From positions 7,068,001 through 7,132,000 of the forward strand of contig NZ_JADBEF010000001.1 in assembly GCF_014873535.1 (NCBI RefSeq): a stretch of DNA of 64,000 bases, written 5' to 3'. This document shows positions 40,056 to 48,326 of the stretch, piece after piece. Position 1 is the first letter of the stretch, and every line of letters starts with the position of its first letter. This DNA comes from Nonomuraea africana. GTDB taxonomy: Bacteria; Actinomycetota; Actinomycetes; Streptosporangiales; Streptosporangiaceae. The notes beneath the pieces are model-generated. The model ran no database searches, had not been told where the DNA came from, and saw only the letters and a list, made by a program, of their open reading frames with translations. The position numbers and the translations under genes are program-made.

Positions 40056-40262
40056 ATGGCTACTGGCACCGTGAAGTGGTTCAACTCGGAAAAGGGCTTC
40101 GGCTTCATCGAGCAGGACGGCGGCGGCGCTGACGTCTTCGCCCACTACTCCAACATCGTCTCCCAGGGCGGTTACCGGGAGCTGACCGAGGGTCAGAAGG
40201 TTTCCTTCGACGTGACCCAGGGTCAGAAGGGCCCGCAGGCCGAGAACATCGTTCCCGCCTAA
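40056..40262 (+). CDS. CspA-family cold-shock protein
   Basis: A 68-residue single cold-shock domain. RNP1 is KGFGFIEQD and RNP2 is DVFAHYSNI; MATGTVKWFNSEKGFGFI is the standard start. It binds single-stranded RNA or DNA and melts secondary structure. ATG 40056 has AAAGGAGATCGAC upstream, and a roughly 190-base leader probably forms part of its mRNA. It ends 18 bases before a perfect rho-independent terminator, so it is monocistronic. A second csp gene lies at 56488. Confidence 0.96.
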   Translation: MATGTVKWFNSEKGFGFIEQDGGGADVFAHYSNIVSQGGYRELTEGQKVSFDVTQGQKGPQAENIVPA

Positions 40263-40280
40263 TTCGGGGCTTATGCCACG

Positions 40281-40320
40281 AGCCGGGGCTCGCACCTTCT
40301 GGTGCGAGCCCCGGCTTTTT
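40281..40320 (+). terminator. Rho-independent terminator of the cold-shock gene
   Basis: AGCCGGGGCTCGCACC (40281-40296) pairs perfectly with GGTGCGAGCCCCGGCT (40301-40316) around a TTCT tetraloop, followed by a run of T. It is the best factor-independent terminator in the window. Confidence 0.97.
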
Positions 40321-40324
40321 GGTG

Positions 40325-40565
40325 TCCCCAGGCGACCCCCCGTCATCAGGCGATCCGCGCCATCCGACAACTCGCGTCATCAGGCGATCCGCACTCACCA
40401 AGCCGCCAGCGCCCACCAAGCGACCGGCACCCACCAGGCGACCAGCGTCACCAGGCGGGCCGTGCCCGCCACGCGACCGGCGCCACCAGGTGACCAGATT
40501 CACGCGGTGCAGGTGTCACCGGGTGATCCACGCCCACCAGGCGACCCGCGTCGCCAGCCCGGCCC
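40325..40565. repeat. Degenerate ~18-bp tandem repeat array
   Basis: About a dozen variants of CCACCAGGCGACCAGCGT follow each other with unit lengths of about 15-21 bases, e.g. CACCAAGCGACCGGCAC, CACCAGGTGACCAGATT and CACCGGGTGATCCACGC. Copies diverge by roughly a fifth to a third of bases. The array fills the space between the cold-shock terminator and the end of the minus-strand lyase gene. No ORF across it looks natural (HQATGTHQATSV-type low complexity). There are no unique spacers, so it is not a CRISPR. Confidence 0.65.
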
Positions 40566-40579
40566 CTGACACCGGCACG

Positions 40580-41665
40580 TCAGAGCGCCCCTTCGGTCCC
40601 CACGATCAGGACGCGAGAGCCAGGACCCAGGTCCAGCGCGGCACGGGTGTCCTGGTCGAGGGAGAGCAGGCCGGCCGCTCCGGCGGCCCCGCAGGCCGAG
40701 ACCCGCACGCCCTCGGCGGCCAGGCTCCTGGCGGCGGCCTCGGCCTCCTCGTCGGTGATGGTCACGAAGGCGTCGGCCAGACGGGACAGCAGCCGCCAGG
40801 CCAGCAGGGACGGCTCGCGGCAGTCCAGGCGCCCGAGCCGGGTCCGCCCGCCCTCGACCCGGGTCGGCCGGCCCGCGCGGACGCTCGCCAGCAGGCAGGG
40901 AGCGGCCTCCGGTTCGACGACGACGATCCTCGGCTCCTCGCCCCAGCGGTCGCGCGCGTACCCGGCGGCCGCCGCGGCCAGCCCGCCCACGCCCGCTTGG
41001 ACGAACACGTGGGTGGGCGCCTCGCCCACCTCGGCCACCTCGTCGAACAGCGCGGTGTAGCCGCGCATGATCTCGAGCGGGACGTCGGTGTAGCCGTCCC
41101 AGGAGCTGTCGGAGACCAGCCGCCAGCCGTGGCGTTCCGCGGCCTCCAGCGCGGCGGCCATGCTCTGCTCGTAGTCGCCTGCGCTGCGCCGTACCTCCGC
41201 GCCGAGCCGGCGCAGGCGCCGGGCGAACTCCTCGGGGACGTCCTCGCTGAGGAACACGATCGGGGTGCCGCCGAGCTCGCGCACGCCCGCCGTCACCGAC
41301 AGGCCGTGATTGCCGGCGCTGGCGCAGACGAACGGGGTGCGCGCGGCGACCTCGCGCAGCTGCTCCTCGGTGGGCGACGGTCCGTGGCGCTCCTCGGCCT
41401 CGGCGCGCACCAGCCCGGCGACGGCGTACAGACCGCCGAGCGCCTTGAAGCTCCCGAGCCCCATGCGCGCGCTCTCGTCCTTGGCCTGGATCGCGGCGAC
41501 GCCCGCCGTACCGGCCATGGCGGGGAGGGGACGCAGCGGGGTGACCTGGTGGGCGGGGTGGCGGCGGAAGAAGGAGCGGGCCCGTGCGGCGTGCTCCGCG
41601 CCGATCAGCTCGCGCTCTCTCGCGGTGTAGGTCTCTCGCGCCGTGTTCAGCCAGCTCTTCTCCAT
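40580..41665 (-). CDS. PLP-dependent diaminopropionate ammonia-lyase-like enzyme
   Basis: A 361-residue fold-type II PLP enzyme. The PLP lysine lies in MGLGSFKALGG (about residue 73), the substrate loop is CASAGNHGLSVTAGV, and the glycine-rich phosphate site is VFVQAGVGGLAAAA. The KDES.RMGLGSFK context is that of DpaL (diaminopropionate ammonia-lyase), which turns 2,3-diaminopropionate or serine/threonine into 2-oxo acids plus ammonia. ATG 41665 is used. It is divergent (94 bases) from an Lrp-type gene, a common regulator-target pair for amino-acid enzymes. Confidence 0.85.
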   Translation of the reverse strand: MEKSWLNTARETYTARERELIGAEHAARARSFFRRHPAHQVTPLRPLPAMAGTAGVAAIQAKDESARMGLGSFKALGGLYAVAGLVRAEAEERHGPSPTEEQLREVAARTPFVCASAGNHGLSVTAGVRELGGTPIVFLSEDVPEEFARRLRRLGAEVRRSAGDYEQSMAAALEAAERHGWRLVSDSSWDGYTDVPLEIMRGYTALFDEVAEVGEAPTHVFVQAGVGGLAAAAAGYARDRWGEEPRIVVVEPEAAPCLLASVRAGRPTRVEGGRTRLGRLDCREPSLLAWRLLSRLADAFVTITDEEAEAAARSLAAEGVRVSACGAAGAAGLLSLDQDTRAALDLGPGSRVLIVGTEGAL

Positions 41666-41759
41666 GTGGAAAATGCTAGGGATCGAGCACGCGGCCAAGC
41701 CTCGACTTCAGCCCTGATTTCGTCGTTCGGCCGCGCGCCACGGCGGTAATCTGCGGTTC

Positions 41760-42239
41760 ATGCGCACTCCGGACCTCGATGACCTCGACCGCGCGATCCT
41801 CGACCGCCTGCAGCGGGACGCCCGCACCATCGCCGAGTCGATCGCCGTCGAGGTCGGCATGTCCACCGCCGCGGTCCAGCGCCGCATCAAGCGGCTGCGC
41901 GAGACCGGCGTGATCGCGCGCGAGGTGGCGGTGCTCAACCCGAAGGCGCTCGGCCAGGCGATGACGTTCATCGTGGAAGTCGAGATGGAGCGCGAGAAGT
42001 CGGAGGTGCTCGACGCGTTCCGCTACCAGATGGACGCCGACGAGAACGTCCAGCAGTGCTACTACGTCACCGGCGCCTACGACTTCGTGCTGATCGTGAC
42101 GGCTCGGGACATGGCGGACTTCGAGGAGTTCACCCAGCGGACGTTCTTCGACAACGGCAATGTGCGCCGGTTCACCACCAGCATCGTGATGCGCCCGGTC
42201 AAGGTGGGTCTGACGCTTCCGCTTCGCCCGCGAGCGTAG
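41760..42239 (+). CDS. Lrp/AsnC family regulator
   Basis: A 159-residue feast/famine regulator. HTH: LDDLDRAILDRLQRDARTIAESIA ... VGMSTAAVQRRIKRLRE; RAM effector domain: CYYVTGAYDFVLIVTARDMADFE. It forms octamers and responds to amino acids. TAATCT lies 7 bases before ATG 41760, predicting a leaderless mRNA. The gene is divergent from the diaminopropionate lyase-like gene, its most likely target, and convergent with the CGNR gene, whose stop is one base beyond. Confidence 0.92.
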   Translation: MRTPDLDDLDRAILDRLQRDARTIAESIAVEVGMSTAAVQRRIKRLRETGVIAREVAVLNPKALGQAMTFIVEVEMEREKSEVLDAFRYQMDADENVQQCYYVTGAYDFVLIVTARDMADFEEFTQRTFFDNGNVRRFTTSIVMRPVKVGLTLPLRPRA

Positions 42240-42240
42240 A

Positions 42241-42756
42241 TCAGCCCGAAGGCTTGTGCCGCTCCTGGAAGCGGCTGCTCTTGGCGCGGTTGCCGCAGGT
42301 CTCCATCGAGCACCAGCGGCGGCTGCCGTTCTTGCTGGTGTCGTAGAACCAGAGCACGCACGCGGGGTTGGCGCACTTGCGGATCCGTTCGGGCCGCTCC
42401 CCCATCAGGCGGACGAGGTCGGCCGCCGCCACCCAGGCCGCGTGCCACGACGGGTGGTCGACGACGGTCTCCTCGTACGGCCGCGCCTTCCGCAGCCGCG
42501 GCCGCCGTGAACCGTGGTCCAGGACGGCGTCGAGCTGGTCCTCGCTGCCGCCGAGGGCGGCCCGCAGCGCGTCGCGCGCCGCGACCAGCGGCTCCCTCGC
42601 CTGATCGGCGTCGCCGGGCAGTCCGTGCTCGGCGAGCCATGCCTCCGTCCCGCCCGGGTCGTCAAAGAAGTCCACCCAGGCGTCCTGCTCCACCCAGGCG
42701 GTGTTGACCAGGTCAAGCGCCAGGGGCTCCCCCATCAGCGGTCGCGCTCTCGTCAT
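42241..42756 (-). CDS. CGNR zinc-finger regulator
   Basis: A 171-residue actinobacterial stress regulator. The N-terminal ABATE domain (GEPLALDLVNTAWVEQD, then VVAARDALRAAL) is followed by the C-terminal CGNR treble-clef zinc finger: KCANPACVLWFYDTSKNGSR, then WCSMETCGNRAKSSRF (CxxxxC and CxxxCGNR). Such proteins act as transcriptional regulators. It is divergent from the alpha/beta hydrolase gene across a 96-base gap containing a good plus-strand promoter and the CCGGTT/AACCGG dyad. Confidence 0.92.
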   Translation of the reverse strand: MTRARPLMGEPLALDLVNTAWVEQDAWVDFFDDPGGTEAWLAEHGLPGDADQAREPLVAARDALRAALGGSEDQLDAVLDHGSRRPRLRKARPYEETVVDHPSWHAAWVAAADLVRLMGERPERIRKCANPACVLWFYDTSKNGSRRWCSMETCGNRAKSSRFQERHKPSG

Positions 42757-42783
42757 GCCTCCAGTCTAACCCGCTATCGGAAT

Positions 42784-42818
42784 TTGACCGGTTGCCAGAA
42801 TCACGCTACGTTAACCGG
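42784..42818 (+). promoter_or_regulatory. Promoter of the alpha/beta hydrolase gene with flanking dyad
   Basis: TTGACC (42784-42789) and TACGTT (42807-42812) are 17 bases apart. CCGGTT (42788-42793) and AACCGG (42813-42818) form a dyad around the spacer. The divergent CGNR regulator is a natural candidate to bind it. Confidence 0.65.
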
Positions 42819-42852
42819 CAAAACTCCTTTAGATGGTTAGCGAGGGATTGTC

Positions 42853-43713
42853 ATGACCGTCCGCCACCACACAGTCGAGATCGACGGACTGAACGTCTTC
42901 TACCGCGAGGCGGGCGACCCGTCCGCGCCCACGCTCGTGCTGCTGCACGGCTTTCCGACCTCGTCGATCGCCTATAGGGAACTGATGGCGGAGCTGGCCG
43001 ACGAGTTCCACCTCATCGCCCCCGACTACCCCGGCTTCGGGCACAGCTCCGCCCCCGCGGCCGACGAGTGGGACTACACCTTCGACCACCTGGCCGACGT
43101 CGTGGACCGGCTCCTCGAGACGCTCGGCCTGACCAGGTACGCGCTCCACATCCACGACTACGGCGCGCCGATCGGCTTCCGGCTTGCCCTGCGCCATCCC
43201 GAGCGGATCACCGGCATCGTCACCCAGAACGGCAACGCCTACGACGAGGGCCTGACCCCCTTCTGGGACCCGATCCGCGCCTACTGGGCGGACCCGAGCC
43301 AGGCCAACGGCGACGCCCTGCGCGGCCTGTTCACCCGTGAGGCCACCCACTGGCAGTACACGCACGGCGTCCCCGACACCTCACTGGTCAACCCCGACAA
43401 CGAGGCGTTCGACCAGGCGCTGCTCGACCGTCCCGGCAACCAGGAGATCCAGCTGGCGCTCTTCCTCGACTACGGCGTCAACCCCGGCCGCTACCCCGAC
43501 TGGCAGGACTACCTGCGCACCCAGCAGCCGCCGCTGCTCGCGGTCTGGGGAAGGAACGACGAGATCTTCGGCCCTGACGGCGCCCGCGCCTACGCACGGG
43601 ACGTGAAGGACGCCCGCATCCACCTCCTGGACGCCGGCCACTTCCCGCTCACCACCCGCCTGAAGCAGAGCGCCGCCCTCATCCGCGACTTCCTCCGCGG
43701 CCTGTCCGACTGA
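42853..43713 (+). CDS. Alpha/beta hydrolase with Asp nucleophile (epoxide hydrolase/dehalogenase-like)
   Basis: A 286-residue alpha/beta hydrolase. The oxyanion motif is HGFPTSS, the nucleophile elbow reads HIHDYGAPIGF (Asp instead of Ser, about residue 103), and the C-terminal base is AGHFPLTT. An Asp nucleophile points to epoxide hydrolase or haloalkane dehalogenase chemistry, or to a C-C hydrolase-like branch. RBS GAGGG is well placed before ATG 42853. Promoter at 42784-42812. The HPP membrane protein gene follows after 33 bases in the same direction, probably one transcript. Confidence 0.88.
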   Translation: MTVRHHTVEIDGLNVFYREAGDPSAPTLVLLHGFPTSSIAYRELMAELADEFHLIAPDYPGFGHSSAPAADEWDYTFDHLADVVDRLLETLGLTRYALHIHDYGAPIGFRLALRHPERITGIVTQNGNAYDEGLTPFWDPIRAYWADPSQANGDALRGLFTREATHWQYTHGVPDTSLVNPDNEAFDQALLDRPGNQEIQLALFLDYGVNPGRYPDWQDYLRTQQPPLLAVWGRNDEIFGPDGARAYARDVKDARIHLLDAGHFPLTTRLKQSAALIRDFLRGLSD

Positions 43714-43746
43714 CGGAAACCCCGTTGACCTGAAGGAAGACCTCCG

Positions 43747-44247
43747 ATGGCACCCTTGACGTCCCTTCCCCCGGCCGCGCCCGCGCGGCCCTCGGCCACC
43801 GCGATCCTCGTCACCACCACGGCCACCCTGGCCGGGCTGCTGCTGCTCGCCGCCGTGACGTCCGCGACCAGCCTGCCGCTGTTCGCGCTGCCGTTCGCGG
43901 CGAGCGCGGCCATCGTGGCGGTCGCCCCCGCCGCGCCGTTCGCGCAACCGCGCAGCATCCTGCTCGGCCACCTCAGCGCCGCCGCGCTGGCCCTCGCGAT
44001 CACCGCGCTGACCGGCCCGTCGATCTGGGCCGCCGTCGTCGCGGCGGGCCTGGCCACCGCCCCGATGCTGCTGCTCCGCGCCCCGCATCCGCCCGCGACG
44101 GCCACCGCGGCGCTGGTCGGCCTGACCGCTCCAGAGCCGATCTTCCTGCTCAGCCCGGTGCTGGCCGCCAGCGTGGTCGTCGTCCTCGGCGGCGTCGTCC
44201 TCGGCCGCGCCCTGCCCGGCCACCGCTACCCCACGTACTGGCGCTGA
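43747..44247 (+). CDS. HPP family membrane protein
   Basis: A 166-residue, four-TM HPP-domain protein. The hallmark is RAPHPPATATAALVGLT (HPP at about residue 118), preceded by PFAQPRSILLGHLSAAALAL. In plants and cyanobacteria, HPP proteins transport nitrite into plastids or cells; bacterial ones are less studied. It follows the Asp-type alpha/beta hydrolase gene with a clear AGGAAG ribosome site, so the two are likely co-expressed. Confidence 0.85.
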   Translation: MAPLTSLPPAAPARPSATAILVTTTATLAGLLLLAAVTSATSLPLFALPFAASAAIVAVAPAAPFAQPRSILLGHLSAAALALAITALTGPSIWAAVVAAGLATAPMLLLRAPHPPATATAALVGLTAPEPIFLLSPVLAASVVVVLGGVVLGRALPGHRYPTYWR

Positions 44248-44301
44248 TCGCAGGAGACCCGGACGCCGCCCGTTCGGACGGATCTGGCAGGGTGACCGGT
44301 T

Positions 44302-44724
44302 GTGGATGGAGACGAGCGTGAGGGCATCGACGTCGTGGCCGCGGCGGTCATCGAGAACGGGCGGCTGCTCATCGTCAGCAAGAAGAGCGCTCCCGACCTC
44401 TTCTACCTGCCGGGCGGCAAGCCCGAGCCCGGCGAGAGCGAGGAGGAGACCCTCGCCCGCGAGCTGAAGGAGGAGCTCGGCGCGGCGCCCATCGAGGTCG
44501 CGCCGCTGGCGCGCTTCGAGGGCGTGGCGGCGCTCGAAGGGGTGCCGATGCGGCTGGCCGTGTTCACCGCGGCGCTCGACCAGGCGCCCCTGGCGGCGGC
44601 CGAGCTGGCCAGGCTCGCCTGGACCGACGGCGCCGACGCGTACGTCCCGCTGCTGGCCTCGGCGATCCGCGAGCAGGTCGTCCCCCTGCTCATGGAGACA
44701 GGGGTGCTCGCGGGGCGGCGGTGA
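44302..44724 (+). CDS. NUDIX hydrolase
   Basis: A 140-residue NUDIX protein. The NUDIX box is complete: GGKPEPGE, then TLARELKEELG (G-x5-E-x7-REUxEExGU, about residues 37-59). It hydrolyses nucleoside diphosphate derivatives or oxidised nucleotides; DVVAAAVIENGRLLIVSKK resembles MutT-like members. GTG 44302 is the start, with homology beginning at once. Its last 35 bases overlap the end of the Lrp gene on the opposite strand. Confidence 0.9.
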   Translation: MDGDEREGIDVVAAAVIENGRLLIVSKKSAPDLFYLPGGKPEPGESEEETLARELKEELGAAPIEVAPLARFEGVAALEGVPMRLAVFTAALDQAPLAAAELARLAWTDGADAYVPLLASAIREQVVPLLMETGVLAGRR

Positions 44725-45145
44725 GCGGGTGCCCGGTGAGCGGGCTGGACAGGACCATCGTGCTGGACGGCTGCCCATAGGCGGCCAGCCTGTCTATCAG
44801 GTCCTCGAAGGCCGTCATCGAGGCCGCCGCCACCCTCAGGATGCTGCACGCGTCGCCGGTGACGCGGTGGATCTCGCGCACCTCGGGCCAGTCGGCCACC
44901 TCGGGGTCACGCAGCACGCAGCGCGGACCGTAGCAGGACATGCGGATGAACGCCGACACCGACCAGCCGGCCATGGCCGGGTCCACGTGCGCGTGGTACC
45001 CGGTGATCACCCCTGACTCCTCCAGCCTGCGCACCCGCTCGGCGACCGCGGGCGGCGACAGGTGGACCCTGCGCGACAGCTCGTTGAAGGAGAGCCTGGC
45101 GTTGGCCTGGAGTTCGCGCAGCAGCTCCCAGTCCATCTCGTCCAT
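44690..45145 (-). CDS. Lrp/AsnC family regulator (kyn-linked)
   Basis: A 151-residue Lrp-type regulator. HTH MDWELLRELQANARLSFNEL, then RRVHLSPPAVAERVRRLEESG; RAM domain with HRVTGDACSILRVAAAS. It lies divergently 144 bases from tryptophan 2,3-dioxygenase. The imperfect dyad at 45181-45215 stands between the genes, so control of the kynurenine genes by tryptophan or a metabolite is a reasonable inference. The 3' end overlaps the NUDIX gene tail-to-tail. Confidence 0.9.
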   Translation of the reverse strand: MDEMDWELLRELQANARLSFNELSRRVHLSPPAVAERVRRLEESGVITGYHAHVDPAMAGWSVSAFIRMSCYGPRCVLRDPEVADWPEVREIHRVTGDACSILRVAAASMTAFEDLIDRLAAYGQPSSTMVLSSPLTGHPLTAAPRAPLSP

Positions 45146-45180
45146 CGGGCGGCACCTTTCGATCGGAAAGCAGTCGCCAG

Positions 45181-45215
45181 GATATAGCCCTCATTACACG
45201 CTGATAATGGGATAT
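45181..45215. promoter_or_regulatory. Imperfect dyad between Lrp and tryptophan dioxygenase genes
   Basis: GATATaGCCCtcATTA on the left and the mirrored ATAATGGGATATC on the right share the elements GATAT, CCC and ATTA with small internal shifts. The AT-rich symmetric site sits 35-75 bases from both starts and is the best operator candidate for the Lrp protein. Confidence 0.45.
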
Positions 45216-45289
45216 CGCCGTTGAACCGGCATTCCTCCACCGCCCTGTGACCGGCCATCATGAGGTGGCCAGTCAGGGAGGGTGACCAC

Positions 45290-46171
45290 GTGGACGGTAC
45301 ACGTCAGAAAGTGCGGCCGACGACGGCCGTGGAGCGGGCCGAGCGGGCGATGGCCACGGGCGGATCACCGACCCTGGAGTTCCACACCGAGGTGCCCTAC
45401 GACGCCTACGTGCACACCGAGGTGCTGCACGGCCTGCAGCAGCCGCTGAGCGACGACCCGGGCGAGATGTCGTTCCTGGTGATCACGCAGGTGATGGAGC
45501 TGTACTTCAAGCTCGTCACCTTCGAGCTGCGCAACGCGCGGACGGCGCTGCGGGACGACGAGGTGGGAGCGGCGCTGGCCCCGCTGCGCCGTACGGCCCT
45601 CCACCTGGAAGGCCTCAACGGAAGCTGGCGCGGCCTGCGGTGGATGACGCCCTCGGACTTCAACCGGTTCCGCGACCAGCTCGGTGAGGCCTCGGGGCTG
45701 CAGTCGTCGATGTACCGGCACCTGGAGTTCCTGCTGGGGCTGAAGAGCGCCGCGCTGCTCAGGCCGTTCAGGCGGCAGCCGAAGGTGCACCGCGAGCTGA
45801 TGCGCACCTTCGAGGCGTCGAGCGTCTGGGACGAGACCATCGCCCTGCTCGCCCGCCGCGGCCACGACCTCCCGCGCGAGCTGCTCGAACGCGACTTCTC
45901 CGCCGAGCACGAGCCGCACCCGGCGGTCGAGCGGGCCTGGGTCGAGGTCTACCGCGACGACAGCACGACGAACGAGCTGCGCATGCTCGGCGAGGCCCTC
46001 AGCGAGGTGGCCGAGCAGTTCGGCGACTGGCGCTACGAGCACGTCCGCGCCGTCCGCCGCTCGATGGGCGCCAAGCCGGGCAGCGGCGGGTCCAACGGCC
46101 TGGCGTGGCTGGAGCGCAGCATGGCGCGGGTGGTCTTCCCCGAGCTGTGGTCGGCACGTACCCACATGTGA
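45290..46171 (+). CDS. kynA: Tryptophan 2,3-dioxygenase
   Basis: A 293-residue, mostly helical heme enzyme. Near the N-terminus YDAYVHTEVLHGLQQPL holds the substrate-binding His region, then VITQVMELYFKLVTFELRNA is the family hallmark. The distal WRYEHVRAVRRSMGAKPG carries the heme-ligand His (about residue 248), followed by GSGGSNG where classical enzymes have GTGGS. It opens the indole ring of L-tryptophan to N-formylkynurenine. GTG 45290 has a strong GGGAGGG ribosome site upstream. Upstream is the divergent Lrp gene; kynurenine 3-monooxygenase follows after 17 bases. Confidence 0.88.
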   Translation: MDGTRQKVRPTTAVERAERAMATGGSPTLEFHTEVPYDAYVHTEVLHGLQQPLSDDPGEMSFLVITQVMELYFKLVTFELRNARTALRDDEVGAALAPLRRTALHLEGLNGSWRGLRWMTPSDFNRFRDQLGEASGLQSSMYRHLEFLLGLKSAALLRPFRRQPKVHRELMRTFEASSVWDETIALLARRGHDLPRELLERDFSAEHEPHPAVERAWVEVYRDDSTTNELRMLGEALSEVAEQFGDWRYEHVRAVRRSMGAKPGSGGSNGLAWLERSMARVVFPELWSARTHM

Positions 46172-46188
46172 AAGGAGCGAAGGACACC

Positions 46189-47514
46189 ATGAACGTGGCC
46201 ATCGTCGGCGCGGGGCTCACCGGCTGCCTGCTCGCGTGCTATCTGGGCAGGCGCGGACTCGACGTGACCGTCTACGAGCGGCGGCCGGACCCACGCGGCG
46301 GCGTCGTGGAGCGCGGCAGGTCGATCAACCTCGCCATCTCCGAACGCGGGCTGGACGCGCTGCGCAGGATCGGCCTGGAGGAGCGGGTGCTGGCCGACGC
46401 GCTGCCGATGCGCGGCCGGATGATCCACCCGGTGTCCGGCCCGCTGGACTTCCAGAGCTACAGCCACGACGGCGAGCGGGCCATCAACTCGATCAGCAGG
46501 GGCGCGCTCAACAACACGCTGCTCGACGCGGCCGAGTCGGCCCCCGGCGTGAAGATCGTCTTCGGGCACCAGCTGACCGGCCTCGACCCCGAAACCGGGA
46601 CGATGACGTTCGCGACCGAGGACGGCGACGTCCTGGCCGAGGCGGGCGTGGTGCTCGGCGCGGACGGCTCAGGCTCGGCCGTACGCGGGGAGCTGCTCGC
46701 CCACGGAGCCATCGAGGAGAGCCTGGACTTCCTCGACCACGGCTACAAGGAGCTGACCATCCCCGCGGTCGACGGGCGGTTCGCGCTGGATCCGGGCGCG
46801 CTGCACATCTGGCCCCGCGGCACCTCCATGATGATCGCGCTGCCCAATCCCGACCGCTCCTTCACCTGCACGATGTTCTGGCCGACCGGCGGCACCTCCA
46901 GCTTCGCCTCGCTGAGCAGCCCCGCGGCCGTCGAACGGCACTTCCGCACGCACTACCCCGACGTGGTCCCGCTCATCCCGAATCTGGCCGACGACTACCG
47001 GCACAACCCCGTCGGCCTGCTCGGCACCGTCCGCTGCGCGCCCTGGCACGCCGGTGGCAGGGTGGGCCTGATCGGCGACGCGGCGCACGCGATCGTGCCC
47101 TTCTACGGCCAGGGCGCCAACTGCGGCTTCGAGGACGTGGTCGAGCTCGACCGGTGCCTGGAGGAGAGCGGCGGCCGGTGGGAGCGGGCGCTGCCGCTGT
47201 TCGAGGAGCGGCGCAAGGAGAACGCCGACGCGATCGCCGAGATGGCGCTCGCCAACTTCGTCGAGATGCGCGACAAGGTGGCCTCGCCGCTGTTCCGCCT
47301 GGTCAGGAGTGTCGAGCACGGCCTGGAGCGGGTGCTGCCCGGCCGGTACATGTCGCGCTACGAGCTCGTGTCGTTCTCCACCGTGCCCTACGCCGAGGTC
47401 AGGCGCAGGATGCGCGGGCAGCGGCGGCTCCTCGGGGCGGCGGCCGCCGCCGTTCTGGCCACGGCCCTCGCGGCGGGGCTGAGATCATCGGCGGTACGGC
47501 GCGGCAAGCGGTAG
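46189..47514 (+). CDS. kmo: Kynurenine 3-monooxygenase
   Basis: A 441-residue FAD hydroxylase. The dinucleotide motif is VAIVGAGLTGCLLACYLGRRG (residues 3-23 region), the second FAD motif is GLIGDAAHAIVPFYGQGANC (about residue 291), and the class-specific RSINLAISERG precedes it. A hydrophobic C-terminal helix matches the membrane anchor of KMO enzymes. It adds a hydroxyl to kynurenine using NADPH and O2, giving 3-hydroxykynurenine. ATG 46189 has AAAGGAG upstream. Kynureninase and formamidase genes are not in this window. Confidence 0.9.
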   Translation: MNVAIVGAGLTGCLLACYLGRRGLDVTVYERRPDPRGGVVERGRSINLAISERGLDALRRIGLEERVLADALPMRGRMIHPVSGPLDFQSYSHDGERAINSISRGALNNTLLDAAESAPGVKIVFGHQLTGLDPETGTMTFATEDGDVLAEAGVVLGADGSGSAVRGELLAHGAIEESLDFLDHGYKELTIPAVDGRFALDPGALHIWPRGTSMMIALPNPDRSFTCTMFWPTGGTSSFASLSSPAAVERHFRTHYPDVVPLIPNLADDYRHNPVGLLGTVRCAPWHAGGRVGLIGDAAHAIVPFYGQGANCGFEDVVELDRCLEESGGRWERALPLFEERRKENADAIAEMALANFVEMRDKVASPLFRLVRSVEHGLERVLPGRYMSRYELVSFSTVPYAEVRRRMRGQRRLLGAAAAAVLATALAAGLRSSAVRRGKR

Positions 47515-47576
47515 TGCTGGGTCTACCTCCAGGTCTCGCCCTCACGCCCATGCGCCCGCGCGGCGCCGCCGATTCA

Positions 47577-48311
47577 ATGGTGCGCATGACGATCACGCAA
47601 GCGCCGCGAACCGTTCCCGGCCCGTGGGTCGAGGGCGTCAGCCTGGTCCTCGGCCCGCTGCTGCTCATCGCGGGCGTGCTGGCGCGGATCGGGGAGGCCG
47701 ACTTCTTCCCCGGCCAGCTGGCCGCCTACGCCGCCCAGCCGGGCCGGATGGTCCTCTCCTACAGCCTCTTCGCCGCGGGAACGGTCCTGCTGTGGCCCGC
47801 CGTGACCGCGCTGGCCCGCGGGATCGCCGGCACCCACCCCGGCTGGGCCAGGTGGGGCGCCACGCTGGTGATCCTCGGTCTGTTCGGCCGCGTCTTCCAC
47901 GCGGGCGTGAGCCACCTGGCCTTCCAGCTGGTCGACGCCCTCGGGCTGGCGGCCGCGCAGCGGGCGGTCGCCGCCACCTACGGCGCCTTCCACGTCTTCA
48001 AGGCGGTCAACGTCTGCATCATGACCGGCTGGATCGTGCTCGCCGTCGGCGCCTTCCGCGCCGGGGCCCTGGGCTCGCGGGCCGTCGGCATGGTGCGGTG
48101 CGCCGCCCTGGCGCTCGCGACCGGGCTGCCGCTCGGCGTGCTCAAGGGCAGCGGCGACCCGGTCTCCCTCGTCGCCCTCCTCGGCCTGGCCGTCGCGCTC
48201 GTCCCGCTCGGGGTCACCGTCCTGAGGGCGGCCCCCAGGCCCAGGTGGTGGGCCGTGGCGCTGACGATCGCGCTGGTCCCCGCCGCCTTCTTCCTCGGCG
48301 TCTCGGGGTGA
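47577..48311 (+). CDS. Six-TM integral membrane protein
   Basis: A 244-residue membrane protein with about six helices (LVLGPLLLIAGVLARIG; MVLSYSLFAAGTVLLWPAVT; WGATLVILGLFGRVFHAGVSHL). The pattern GRVFHAGVSHLAFQLVD resembles DUF4386-like or related permease-like proteins. No catalytic motif. ATG 47577 or 47586 can start it. It shares the direction of the kynurenine genes but lies 62 bases beyond them, so co-transcription is uncertain. Confidence 0.6.
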   Translation: MVRMTITQAPRTVPGPWVEGVSLVLGPLLLIAGVLARIGEADFFPGQLAAYAAQPGRMVLSYSLFAAGTVLLWPAVTALARGIAGTHPGWARWGATLVILGLFGRVFHAGVSHLAFQLVDALGLAAAQRAVAATYGAFHVFKAVNVCIMTGWIVLAVGAFRAGALGSRAVGMVRCAALALATGLPLGVLKGSGDPVSLVALLGLAVALVPLGVTVLRAAPRPRWWAVALTIALVPAAFFLGVSG

Positions 48312-48326
48312 CCACGCGGGACGAGG

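Noticed and set aside
40325..40565. Possible CRISPR array
   Set aside because: Repeats are degenerate and contiguous, spacers of constant length and unique sequence are absent, and no cas genes are nearby.
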